Below are positions 1 to 8,051 of a DNA stretch of 64,000 bases, piece by piece (position 1 is the first letter of the stretch; every line of letters begins with the position of its first letter). Below the pieces are notes generated by a model. The model was given only the letters and a program-made list of their open reading frames with translations, ran no database searches and was not told the origin of the DNA. The translations under genes were made by a program, and so were the position numbers. Source of the stretch: SZUA-365 sp049663345 (GTDB lineage Bacteria; Bacteroidota; Ignavibacteria; SZUA-365); NCBI GenBank assembly GCA_049663345.1, contig JBATDG010000074.1, positions 1 through 64,000 on the forward strand, written 5' to 3'.

Positions 1-33
1 TGTGCCTATGTGCCTATGTGCCTTTGTGCCTCT
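1..33. repeat. 8-bp tandem repeat at window edge
   Basis: The unit TGTGCCTA is repeated about three and a half times, the last copy degenerating to TGTGCCTT. The array overlaps the last codons and the stop codon of the minus-strand gene ending at 6, and it may continue beyond the window edge. Confidence 0.6.
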
Positions 34-620
34 TCCAGCACATAGCAGCCTGCGCGCGTGGGATGGTCTTCTACCAGAGCCGTCGGCGAGATATCCCGCA
101 GCAGCCAGAGGATCAGCATATCTCCGCCAGCGGCGAAGGTGAAGAAGAGTCCGAATGCAATGATTCCGGCTTGCCCTTCCGCGATGGCGTAGAGCGAGGG
201 AAGGATTCCTAGAAGAATGAGAGGCATCGCCGCACCGATGCGGTAGGGCTTCGCCATCATGGATTCCCTGCAATGTGCGTAGGGAGTGATGGTTTTCCAG
301 GCGAAGCCGAACTTGATGGCACTGAAGGGCTTGCCCGTCGCAAGCTTCCAGGTGACGCCGTGAATTCCCTCATGCACTACAATGCCGAGCAGCATATAGA
401 TGAGCGGAAGGAAATAATCCCCGCTCGTCAGGAGCCACAGCAGCCGCTGATAGCCCCAAAGCCAGACATACATTCCACCAAGAATCAGCACTGCGGGAAC
501 TGAGAAGTAGACCATGAGAAAGTTCGCGCGAAGCAGCGAGACCGAGCGGTCGATGCGCGTGAACCCTTCGGGAAGCGCTGCATCAGGATCTGATGTCGGA
601 GGTAAGTTGGTTGGGTCCAT
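6..620 (-). CDS. DUF3267-type putative zincin metallopeptidase, membrane protein
   Basis: A 204-residue membrane protein with about four hydrophobic segments. An HExxH-type motif (HEGIH) sits next to a membrane segment near residue 85, followed by a GFAWKTITPYAHC region. This layout fits the DUF3267/putative zincin peptidase family, which resembles membrane-embedded M50 proteases; the proteolytic role is inferred from the motif only. The ATG at 620 opens the reading frame. The stop codon lies inside an 8-bp tandem repeat, so the exact C-terminus may vary between strains. No operon partner is visible in the window. Confidence 0.7.
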   Translation of the reverse strand: MDPTNLPPTSDPDAALPEGFTRIDRSVSLLRANFLMVYFSVPAVLILGGMYVWLWGYQRLLWLLTSGDYFLPLIYMLLGIVVHEGIHGVTWKLATGKPFSAIKFGFAWKTITPYAHCRESMMAKPYRIGAAMPLILLGILPSLYAIAEGQAGIIAFGLFFTFAAGGDMLILWLLRDISPTALVEDHPTRAGCYVLEEAQRHIGT

Positions 621-654
621 TTACTAACATCCGAAGCCCGTCGGAAGAAACCAA

Positions 655-905
655 ACGCGTCCTGCCGCGCCGTGGTACCGCGGTGCGCAACGAAGGCGGG
701 AGAAGGCGGAGGCGGGTGCCGCGACCTGATCCCGGGGCTTACGCCCCGGGCCGTAATGTTCCGAACTTTCAGGGCGGGGAGGGGTTGTGTCGCGACCTGA
801 TCCCGGGGCTTACGCCCCGGGCCGGAATGTTCCGAACTTTCAGGGCTGCGTCCTGCGGCGTCGAAGTCCCGCGGTGCGCAACGAAGGCGGGAGAGGGAGA
901 AGGCG
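655..905. repeat. Composite intergenic repeat with two 54-bp copies and a GC palindrome
   Basis: A 54-bp sequence occurs at 721-774 and 792-845 with a single mismatch (period 71). Each copy contains the hairpin CCCGGGGC-TTAC-GCCCCGGG. An outer direct repeat of about 26 bp (from CCGCGGTGCGCAACGAAGGC) flanks them at 678-703 and 869-894. The stretch has no convincing gene. The hairpins lack T-runs, so they look more like REP-type dispersed elements than terminators. Confidence 0.8.
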
Positions 906-914
906 GGGGCCTTC

Positions 915-1457
915 TCAGAGGACGGGCATCAGCGGGAGGTAGCGGTCGCGGAGAATATTGAGATGGTGGCGCTCGTGGCCTGCGAGGATGAAGGGTATCG
1001 CGCGCGCGGTCACGCTGTTGCCGTTTGCGGTGCCGCGCCGAAGCTGCACAGCCTCGCTCCATGTGCTGAACATGTAGATGTTCGAGTGACGCATGTGTTC
1101 GAATTCCCCGGCCAGACTTTCTATGGAACGCGCGTTGAATTCCGCACCCATGACGTAGTCGTCCTGCTCGAAGCCGGGCAGCGGTGTGATGTCCCCGCGT
1201 GCAAAGCAGAGTCCCCGGTAGGCGAACACCCGCTCCGTGTCGATGATATGTCCGATCACTTCCTTGATGCTCCACTTCCCTTCGGCGTAGGAAAACGCCG
1301 CCTGCTCTTCGCTGAGTCCGCGCAGAAGCAGAAGCGTCTCGCGGAGCTGCGACTCAAGTATTTCGAGAACATCGCCTTCCGGCATCAAGCGAACGTAGGT
1401 GTCGTAATAGGGTGCGTACTCGTCGGAAGACGGATGGTCAAAGCGATGTCTGGTCAT
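915..1457 (-). CDS. DinB-superfamily protein
   Basis: A 180-residue DinB/DUF664-fold protein. The hallmark features are GKWSIKEVIGHIIDTER in the first helices and GHERHHLNILRDRY near the C-terminus. They supply the His triad that binds a divalent metal in this four-helix fold. Family members include thiol-dependent S-transferases (bacillithiol, mycothiol) and uncharacterised stress proteins; the substrate here cannot be assigned. It starts with ATG at 1457, 75 bases downstream of the TerC gene on the same strand. Confidence 0.85.
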   Translation of the reverse strand: MTRHRFDHPSSDEYAPYYDTYVRLMPEGDVLEILESQLRETLLLLRGLSEEQAAFSYAEGKWSIKEVIGHIIDTERVFAYRGLCFARGDITPLPGFEQDDYVMGAEFNARSIESLAGEFEHMRHSNIYMFSTWSEAVQLRRGTANGNSVTARAIPFILAGHERHHLNILRDRYLPLMPVL

Positions 1458-1532
1458 GATTCCTCCGAAATTGACGATGCTCGATCTTCAGCTGCATTAC
1501 TGTAGATAATGGATCGGCCTGTCCGTTTTATC

Positions 1533-2276
1533 CTACATGATTTCCCGGATGGGATTTTTCCTTTTCAGCGGAGACTTGAGCAAACGCCCTTCACTCAGGC
1601 GCTTGTTTCTCGTATAGCGCATCTGCAGCAGTTCAACAATCAACGCAAACCCCATCGGCAGGTAGATGTAGGCTTTCGGGACTTCCTGATGCAGACCTTC
1701 CATGAAAATGGTGATGCCAATGGTGACGAGGAAGGAAAGCGCGAGGATCTTCAGAGCGGGATGTCCGAGAATGAAATCACCGATGCGCTTCGCGAATGCA
1801 AGAATGGCGGTGAATGAAAGAACGACTGCAGTAACGATCACCCATACATGTGAGGTGAGTCCGACAGCAGTGATCACGCTGTCTATGGAAAATACTATAT
1901 CGAGCAGCACGATCTGCGTGATAACCGAGGAGAAGGTGTGCGCCTTGGTTTCATGCGCTTCCTCCTCAGAGAGCTCGACTGTCTGATGAATCTCACGAAC
2001 CGCTTTGTAGAGGAGGAAGAGTCCGCCCGACAACAGAAGAAGATCCCGCACGGAGAATGTCAGGATCACCGGTTCAGTAAGACTGGCAAGCGCCAGCACA
2101 GCAGCGAGCATTACAAGGCGCGCAACCAGAGCGAGCGAAAGGCCGATGAGGCGGGCGCGATCGCGCTCCACCTCATCCAGCCGGGAAATAAAAATGGAAA
2201 TAACGAGAATGTTGTCGATACCCAGCACAAGCTCGAGACCGAGCAGCAGGGCGAGCGTTGCAATGGAGTCTAACAT
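1533..2276 (-). CDS. TerC-family integral membrane protein
   Basis: A 247-residue, roughly seven-TM protein beginning LLLGLELVLGIDNILVISI. It contains the TerC motifs with acidic residues inside membrane segments (ELVLGIDN near residue 15 and DIVFSIDSVITAVG near residue 125). TerC proteins are linked to tellurite resistance and to metal (Mn2+) homeostasis or export at the inner membrane. The start is 9 bases after the mscL stop, so the two are probably co-transcribed. The C-terminus is basic (KSPLKRKNP). Confidence 0.9.
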   Translation of the reverse strand: MLDSIATLALLLGLELVLGIDNILVISIFISRLDEVERDRARLIGLSLALVARLVMLAAVLALASLTEPVILTFSVRDLLLLSGGLFLLYKAVREIHQTVELSEEEAHETKAHTFSSVITQIVLLDIVFSIDSVITAVGLTSHVWVIVTAVVLSFTAILAFAKRIGDFILGHPALKILALSFLVTIGITIFMEGLHQEVPKAYIYLPMGFALIVELLQMRYTRNKRLSEGRLLKSPLKRKNPIREIM

Positions 2277-2285
2277 TTAGGAATT

Positions 2286-2690
2286 CTATCCACGCTGTTT
2301 GAGGAGATCGCGAATTTCGCTGAGCAGCACTTCCTGCGCAGGAGGCGGCGCCGGAGCTGCGGGTTCTTCCACTTTCTTCTTCTTCATGCTGTTCATGCCC
2401 TTCACTACCATAAATATCACGAAGGCGACAATGATGAAATCGAACAGCTTCTGCAGAAACATCCCGTAGTTGAGCGTCACGGCCGGAGTCTCACCTACCG
2501 CAGCTTTCAAAATAATATTCATCGAAGTGAAATCCACACCGCCGAGCAGCAGGCCTATGGGCGGCGTGATCACATCGGCGACGAACGATGTAACGATGGC
2601 GCCGAAGGCAACACCGATAACGATACCAACGGCCATGTCGATAACATTTCCACGCATCGCAAAATCCTTGAACTCCTTCATCATGCTCAT
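2286..2690 (-). CDS. mscL: Large-conductance mechanosensitive channel MscL
   Basis: A 134-residue channel, the usual length for MscL. It begins MSMMKEFKDFAMRGNVIDMA, the amphipathic N-terminal helix followed by TM1 (VGIVIGVAFGAIVTSFV). TM2 is IIVAFVIFMVVKGMN, and a charged C-terminal helix follows. It opens under membrane tension to release solutes during osmotic down-shock. I chose the ATG at 2690 because an AGGAGG box lies just upstream. The reading frame stays open further upstream but has no family similarity there. Confidence 0.97.
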   Translation of the reverse strand: MSMMKEFKDFAMRGNVIDMAVGIVIGVAFGAIVTSFVADVITPPIGLLLGGVDFTSMNIILKAAVGETPAVTLNYGMFLQKLFDFIIVAFVIFMVVKGMNSMKKKKVEEPAAPAPPPAQEVLLSEIRDLLKQRG

Positions 2691-2758
2691 AATTCCTCCT
2701 GAAGATAAAACTGTATGTGGTAATAATAGAGCATTCCGCTGCCTGCCGCAAACCTGGT

Positions 2759-3325
2759 TCAGGTGTTGAACTCGGCACGAATTTCGGGACGCGTGAATTT
2801 GTAGATAGCATACCCGTAGAGTCCGAACCACGGAAGTACGCCAACCAAGCCACCGACGATGCCGCCGATAAACCCGGGCAGTGTACTCGCACTCAGGACG
2901 CTCATGGCCCGCCACATAAAGGTGGTCCCTACGATCATACCCGCGAGGCCGACGACGATCATGACTGCCAGCAGCACGATTACCGCGATTCTTCCCCAGT
3001 CATGCCGCTTCAGAACTCCGTATCCGGCGCTCGCAAGAGCGACTGATATCGCGGCGCTGTAGATCATCATGACCGGAAACAGATCGGCAAAAAAGTCCAT
3101 CAGCTCGAAAATGGCTTTTGCCTCTCCGTCCGGCGCACTGTTTTCCAGGATTCGCAGGATGAGAGGTCCTAGAAAAAGCATCAGCATAATGCTGAAAGCA
3201 TTGTACACACTGTAGCCTATCATCACCCATCCTGCGGTAGTGACGAAGCTCTTTACATTGTTTTTTTGCGGACGCTCTTCAGCCGCTTCTTCCGCCTTAT
3301 GCTGGAATCCACTTTCGGTCTCCAC
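2759..3325 (-). CDS. Hypothetical four-TM membrane protein
   Basis: Not recognised. About 188 residues: a short charged N-terminus (AEEAAEERPQKNN) followed by four hydrophobic segments, including VMIGYSVYNAFSIMLMLFLG and IAVIVLLAVMIVVGLAGMIV, and a short charged tail. The GTG start at 3325 has a GGGAGA box five bases upstream and is preferred; a TTG at 3397 would add 24 residues. It lies 68 bases upstream of mscL on the same strand and may share its transcript. No function can be inferred. Confidence 0.65.
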   Translation of the reverse strand: METESGFQHKAEEAAEERPQKNNVKSFVTTAGWVMIGYSVYNAFSIMLMLFLGPLILRILENSAPDGEAKAIFELMDFFADLFPVMMIYSAAISVALASAGYGVLKRHDWGRIAVIVLLAVMIVVGLAGMIVGTTFMWRAMSVLSASTLPGFIGGIVGGLVGVLPWFGLYGYAIYKFTRPEIRAEFNT

Positions 3326-3617
3326 ACTAATCTCCCGGTTGTTGAAATTCAGTAGAACTTTTGAACAATCACCATGCAGTTTGAACGAGCGCGGCAACAG
3401 CGCCGGCTGTATCCTGGAACACAGTTATATCCGCCCATGATACGAAGCAGAAACGTGATTGGCAATTCCGAGTTCGGGGTCCTGTAGCGGTCCGCAACAT
3501 TCCTCGGACCTGAGCCCGTGATCGGTTCGGGACTCCTCCACCCACCACGGAGAGAAAGTATGGCGAAAAAAACGTCCTACTGGAGCGCGATGCCGCGATG
3601 CTGTATCTTGTGTTTCT

Positions 3618-5372
3618 GTGCTGAAACCGCAACACAAATATTTCATTCTTTCGCTGCTCCTTCTGGCAGGTGTATTCCAGTCGAAGGCGCAGCAGAGGAA
3701 TCCGGCGACGGAGTTCGTGTTCCATGGACTCGACCGACTGGACGGACAGCTGCTGCGCGACGCAATGCAGAAAGGCGGCCGAGGCCGCTTCACTCACCGG
3801 GACGAACCCGCGCTGCGCGATGCTGTCGTCGGGGCAGCGGGCTCTCTGGGTTTTCCATTTGCGCGCATCGACAGCCTGCTGTGGGACTGGAGCGATGACA
3901 GCAGCACAGTGTCCGCCGCAGTGTACTTGCGCGAGGGTCCGCAGCTGCGCACAGACAGCATTTCATTCACCGGAAATTCCGCCCTCCCGGCTGAGGAACT
4001 GCTGCGCGAACTCGACCTGGCACCCGGAGCGCTTTTCGTCGATGCCGCGCTCAATGAGGACCTGAGGCGCATCGTTGCGGCATATGATGCTGCCGGGTAT
4101 CCTTTCGCAGAAGCTCGACTTGCGGATATTTCGCTGCGCGAATCCGGCGATGAGGCTTTCGCCAATCTGACTTTCTCAATTGAAGAGGGACCGCTCTTTT
4201 ACATTGATGAAATTTCGGTGGAGGGCAACAGTCAGACGAATACCGATGTCATCGTGCGGGAGACGCGTATCGGCGAACATGAACGCTACGATCCGGAGAA
4301 GGTTGCGGACATTCGCCGCCGGCTGGAGCGGCTGCAGTTCTTTGCGAGCGTGGACGAGCCGCAGCTGTATCTGCGCGACAGTACCGGCGGACTCCTTCTC
4401 CACGTGACCGAAGGAAACACCAATCAGTTTGACGGCGTCATCGGCTACCAGCCTCCCAGGGGCACGGAGGAACGCGGCTCATTCACCGGACTGGTAAACA
4501 TCAATTTCCGTAATATTTTCGGTACCGGCAGACGGCTTGACGCCCGATGGGAGCGCGCGACTTCCGAAATATCCGAGCTGGAGCTCCATTATCTGGAGCC
4601 CTGGGTGGCCGGCCTCCCGATCAATATTTCCGTTGGGCTGTATCAGCGGCAGCAGGATTCCGCTTATGTGCGGCGCAGCTTCAACGGAGCTGTGAGTTTT
4701 CTTTGGAACAGCGATGTGCAGCTCACCGGCCGCGTCGAACAGACTCAGGTGATTCCGTCCGAAGGGACACAGCTAGTCGGACTTTCCCGAAGCAGTACGC
4801 TGACCGGCGGCATCGAGCTTCGCATAGACACGCGCGACAACGTGTACAATCCACGAAGCGGCATTGTACTCCGCAACAGCTACAGCGGCGGCAACAAACG
4901 GCTGAGCGGCGCCAATGGAGATATCAGCGCCTACGTGCAGCGGCTGGAAGTGGATGCCGAGTATTTCCTGGAACTGCTTACCCGCACTGTGATAGCCACC
5001 GGACTGCATGGACGCGAACTCCGCGGAGGAGAGCTGGACCAAAGCGACCTGTACAGACTCGGCGGCGCCAATACTCTGCGCGGATACCGGGAGGAGCAGT
5101 TCAGCGGCACACGTCTCGGATGGTCATCGGTTGAATTGCGCTACAGCCTCGGCCGCCGTACTTTTGCGTTCGCATTTTTCGATTTTGGTTATATTGAGCA
5201 GTCGCCCGATCCGTTACGCAACCGACCTGAGTTCAGCGCCCTCCGAAGCGGCTACGGCATCGGCGGACGTTTGGAAACAGGACTCGGCATCATCGGAGTC
5301 AGCTACGCTCTCGGCGAGGGCGACGGCATCGCGGAAGGTAAAATTCATTTCGGTCTCATCAATGCATTCTGA
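3618..5372 (+). CDS. D15/BamA-TamA-like outer membrane protein with POTRA domains
   Basis: A 584-residue protein with a signal peptide (FILSLLLLAGVFQSKAQ). POTRA repeats cover residues about 80-270 (for example EGPLFYIDEISVEGNSQTN), and a C-terminal beta-barrel of the surface-antigen/D15 superfamily follows. The barrel carries the conserved stretch GGANTLRGYREEQFSGT before the last strands. It is too short and has too few POTRA domains for canonical BamA, so a TamA-like or two-partner-type transporter or insertase is more likely. It starts with GTG at 3618; no strong ribosome site is visible. Its end overlaps the UbiA gene by 11 bases. Confidence 0.88.
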   Translation: MLKPQHKYFILSLLLLAGVFQSKAQQRNPATEFVFHGLDRLDGQLLRDAMQKGGRGRFTHRDEPALRDAVVGAAGSLGFPFARIDSLLWDWSDDSSTVSAAVYLREGPQLRTDSISFTGNSALPAEELLRELDLAPGALFVDAALNEDLRRIVAAYDAAGYPFAEARLADISLRESGDEAFANLTFSIEEGPLFYIDEISVEGNSQTNTDVIVRETRIGEHERYDPEKVADIRRRLERLQFFASVDEPQLYLRDSTGGLLLHVTEGNTNQFDGVIGYQPPRGTEERGSFTGLVNINFRNIFGTGRRLDARWERATSEISELELHYLEPWVAGLPINISVGLYQRQQDSAYVRRSFNGAVSFLWNSDVQLTGRVEQTQVIPSEGTQLVGLSRSSTLTGGIELRIDTRDNVYNPRSGIVLRNSYSGGNKRLSGANGDISAYVQRLEVDAEYFLELLTRTVIATGLHGRELRGGELDQSDLYRLGGANTLRGYREEQFSGTRLGWSSVELRYSLGRRTFAFAFFDFGYIEQSPDPLRNRPEFSALRSGYGIGGRLETGLGIIGVSYALGEGDGIAEGKIHFGLINAF

Positions 5373-6240
5373 GAATTCACGTTCATCGCATTTATCACGC
5401 GCACAGATTCTGGGCGGCCTCGTCGCGCTTATGCGTCCGGTGAATACTGTCGTGGCGTTCGTGGGTGTCGCAGCAGCCTGCATCATCGCGGGGGCGGAGT
5501 GGTCGAATGTCGAACGAATTCTCCTCGCCGCTTCTGCGGGAGCTCTGCTCGGGGCCTCGGGTAATGTGATCAACGATGTCTTCGACATTTCCATTGACCG
5601 CATCAACAAACCCGCTCGTGCGGTTGCCGCCGGCATCGTCACTCCTTTCACTGCGACGATCTGGGCAGCCGTTTGCGCAGCCACCGGCATCGCACTCAGC
5701 ATTCCCCTCGGCACAGCGGCTTTCTCTATAGCCATCGGCAGCGCGATACTGATGTATCTGTACAGCGCGTGGCTGAAGCGCATTCCTTTTGTGGGGAATT
5801 TTGTGGTGGGTGTTCTTACCGGCGCAGCGTTTATTTTTGGCGGACTCGCGTTCGGGAATCCTGCCGCGGGCATCGTCCCCGGGCTATTCGCATTTTTCTT
5901 CAATGTCGCCCGCGAACTCCTCAAGGATGTTGAAGACATGCATGGCGACGGCGTCAACAATGTGCGCACTTTTCCCTTAATAGCCGGCGAAACCATGGCG
6001 CTGGGTGTCGTCACGGCCATCCTTGCGTTGGTGATGCTTGGCAGTGCTGTCCCCTTTCTGTTCTCCCTGTATGACTCGTTGTATTTCTGGGTCGTTTTCT
6101 TTGGTGTTGACTGTGTGCTCGCCTATGTGCTTTTTGCGATGTGGAACGACCGCTCCACAGGGAACATCGCGCGGCTCAACATCCTGCTCAAGTACGACAT
6201 GCTGCTGGGAATCGCCGCCATCGTTTTAGGGACACGCTGA
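5362..6240 (+). CDS. UbiA-family prenyltransferase
   Basis: A 292-residue polytopic membrane enzyme. The two Asp-rich prenyl-diphosphate sites are both present: NDVFDISIDRINKPARAV near residue 72 and DVEDMHGDGVNN near residue 190. The second site and overall pattern resemble the geranylgeranylglycerol-phosphate geranylgeranyltransferase-like branch rather than MenA or UbiA proper, but the acceptor is not determined. The ATG at 5362 overlaps the preceding gene, suggesting translational coupling; a longer upstream open frame is a shadow of the barrel gene. rnhB follows 6 bases later. Confidence 0.9.
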   Translation: MHSENSRSSHLSRAQILGGLVALMRPVNTVVAFVGVAAACIIAGAEWSNVERILLAASAGALLGASGNVINDVFDISIDRINKPARAVAAGIVTPFTATIWAAVCAATGIALSIPLGTAAFSIAIGSAILMYLYSAWLKRIPFVGNFVVGVLTGAAFIFGGLAFGNPAAGIVPGLFAFFFNVARELLKDVEDMHGDGVNNVRTFPLIAGETMALGVVTAILALVMLGSAVPFLFSLYDSLYFWVVFFGVDCVLAYVLFAMWNDRSTGNIARLNILLKYDMLLGIAAIVLGTR

Positions 6241-6246
6241 CAACAC

Positions 6247-6930
6247 ATGCATAGCTTCGGTCATATCGAAAGCGAGCTCATCGATTCGGGCGTCACCCGT
6301 TTCGCAGGCGTCGATGAAGCAGGACGCGGACCGCTCGCGGGACCAGTCATCGCCGCGGCGGTGATGTTTGATCTCGATGTGACTATCGATGGCGTGGCGG
6401 ATTCGAAAGCCCTGAGCGCCAACCAGCGCGTCGCCGTTGCCGGCACAATTCGCGAAAAGGCGCTGAGCTTCGGTATCGGAATTGCATCGCATGCGGAAAT
6501 CGACGAGATCAACATTCTGCAGGCCACCATGCTGGCAATGCGCCGCGCGGTGGCGGCGATGGATCCCGCTCCCGAATTTCTTCTGGTCGACGGCAACCGC
6601 TTTGCGCATCCGCAGCTTCCTTTCCGCACGGTGGTAAAAGGAGACGCGCTGTGCTTCAGCATTGCAGCCGCATCCATTCTCGCCAAGGTGGAACGCGACG
6701 GCATCATGCATGATCTTGACTTGCGGTTTCCGCAATACGGCTTTGCGCGGCACAAGGGCTACGGCACCGCCGCGCATGTTGCTGCCTTGCGGGAACACGG
6801 TCCCTGCGAAATTCACCGACGGTCGTTCACGGTTAAATCACTTTCAGCACAGACAGGGATATTTTCCGATGAAAGACCGACAGGAACTCGCACGCGAGGG
6901 AGAGGAGCTCGCAGCCCGGCATTTGAGTGA
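6247..6930 (+). CDS. rnhB: Ribonuclease HII
   Basis: A 227-residue type 2 RNase H that cleaves the RNA strand of RNA-DNA hybrids and excises misincorporated ribonucleotides. The signature DEAGRGPLAGPV lies at residues 23-34, and LLVDGNRF and SIAAASILAKVERD supply the other catalytic acids. YGFARHKGYGTAAH is the conserved C-terminal motif. The last 30 residues are poorly conserved and Arg-rich because the gene overlaps the YraN frame by about 60 bases. It belongs to the plus-strand run from 3618. Confidence 0.96.
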   Translation: MHSFGHIESELIDSGVTRFAGVDEAGRGPLAGPVIAAAVMFDLDVTIDGVADSKALSANQRVAVAGTIREKALSFGIGIASHAEIDEINILQATMLAMRRAVAAMDPAPEFLLVDGNRFAHPQLPFRTVVKGDALCFSIAAASILAKVERDGIMHDLDLRFPQYGFARHKGYGTAAHVAALREHGPCEIHRRSFTVKSLSAQTGIFSDERPTGTRTRGRGARSPAFE

Positions 6931-7237
6931 AGCCGGATGGACCATCCTCGAAAGAAACTACCATTATGGACGCGGCGGAGAGATTGATATTATCGCGCGC
7001 GATGGCGATTATACCGTGTTCGTTGAAGTGAAAACCAGGCAGTCGCTGGCCTGTGGTGCACCGGAGTACGCGATCACTCCCGCGAAACAGCGGCAGATCA
7101 TGCGCATCGCACGCGGATATATGTGGCTGCAGGGCAAAGGTGAAATGCTTTGCCGTTTCGACGTCGTCGCAGTCTCCATCATTCGCGGGCAGCCGCAGCT
7201 CAATCATATCCGGAACGCGTTCACTTCCACCAGCTGA
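6869..7237 (+). CDS. YraN family (UPF0102) nuclease-fold protein
   Basis: A 122-residue protein of the YraN/UPF0102 family. It has an endonuclease-like core: GRGGEIDIIARDG with E38 and D40, then FVEVKTR with E53 and K55. It also shows the usual helical N-terminus (GEELAARHLSEAGWTILERN). rnhB-yraN adjacency is common in bacteria and supports the call. The function is poorly defined, probably nucleic-acid related. I chose the ATG at 6869 because AGGGA precedes it. It overlaps the end of rnhB in a different frame. Confidence 0.93.
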   Translation: MKDRQELAREGEELAARHLSEAGWTILERNYHYGRGGEIDIIARDGDYTVFVEVKTRQSLACGAPEYAITPAKQRQIMRIARGYMWLQGKGEMLCRFDVVAVSIIRGQPQLNHIRNAFTSTS

Positions 7238-7328
7238 CGTTACCGGCCGCCGCAGCAGCAGCGGGACAATCACATTCACGAAGCGGAGCTCGTGAAATTC
7301 ATTTGACAAGATCAGAAACGAAACATCC

Positions 7329-7862
7329 ATGCTCGATACACTTGCTTCCTGGCATCCTTTCATCGTCCACTTTGCGGTAGCGTTCACCATCGGAAGCGCC
7401 GCCTTCGACATTCTGGATTTCTTCCTTCATCGCCCCCGCTTCGAGGAAACCGGCTATCTGCTCATGCTCACCGCTATGCCGTTTCTTCTGATGGCGGTGT
7501 TCACCGGCAATCTCGCCGAGTCGCATGCCCCGGGACTCGAGAACGCAGCAGCATTCATCGAGAATCACATGCGCTATGCAAACATAGCGGTGTGGGTGTT
7601 TTTCGGCGCCGGTGTTTGGCGGCTGTTCCTGCAGCTGAAAAAGCAGTATTCGGGACTGAGAAAAATCATTTACGTCTTCATTGTCACCGCGGCTGCCATG
7701 AGCGTGTACCTTGCGGCGTTGCACGGCGGAAAAATCCGCCATCACCGCCCCATTCAATCGACCGTTTCCACGGACCAAGCCAGCTCCGCATGGCTGGCGC
7801 ATCGGGCACAGCAGGCGCCAGCGGAATGGCGAGATGCAGGGACACCGTTTCCCATTGAATGA
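7329..7862 (+). CDS. DUF2231 domain-containing membrane protein
   Basis: A 177-residue membrane protein whose start (LASWHPFIVHFAVAFTIGSA) is the typical opening of DUF2231/YtpI-like proteins, with His and Pro in the first membrane segment. Four hydrophobic segments follow, and the tail after residue 150 is soluble. Relatives often accompany haem or redox proteins, but no such gene is adjacent here, so no role is proposed. It lies 91 bases after yraN on the same strand. Confidence 0.8.
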   Translation: MLDTLASWHPFIVHFAVAFTIGSAAFDILDFFLHRPRFEETGYLLMLTAMPFLLMAVFTGNLAESHAPGLENAAAFIENHMRYANIAVWVFFGAGVWRLFLQLKKQYSGLRKIIYVFIVTAAAMSVYLAALHGGKIRHHRPIQSTVSTDQASSAWLAHRAQQAPAEWRDAGTPFPIE

Positions 7863-7905
7863 TTGACCTGCGCTTCACAGATTGCGGAGACGAGCGCTTT
7901 CCCAC

Positions 7906-7983
7906 CTTCGTCCCGCTCCGCGTGACTACGCCGCGGCAGGGCCCGTCTTCGTCCCGCTTCGCAGGACTACGCCGCGGCAGGGC
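7906..7983. repeat. Two tandem copies of a 37-bp REP-like unit
   Basis: The units at 7906-7942 and 7947-7983 (period 41) share CTTCGTCCCGCT and ACTACGCCGCGGCAGGGC. The core GTCC-GCTTCG-GGAC is roughly palindromic and resembles the unit of the 55-bp array at 31847-32020, suggesting one dispersed family. It is followed by an AT-rich stretch with repeated CAGCTAT at about 8018-8036. Confidence 0.7.
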
Positions 7984-8051
7984 AGGAAAGATACTTGTTA
8001 TAATCAGCCATTTGTCATCAGCTATCAGCTATTTACTCCCCAGGCACACTC

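Noticed and set aside
5008..5361. Upstream extension of the UbiA frame
   Set aside because: This part is in another frame of the D15-like gene and has no family similarity; the UbiA start at 5362 is preferred.
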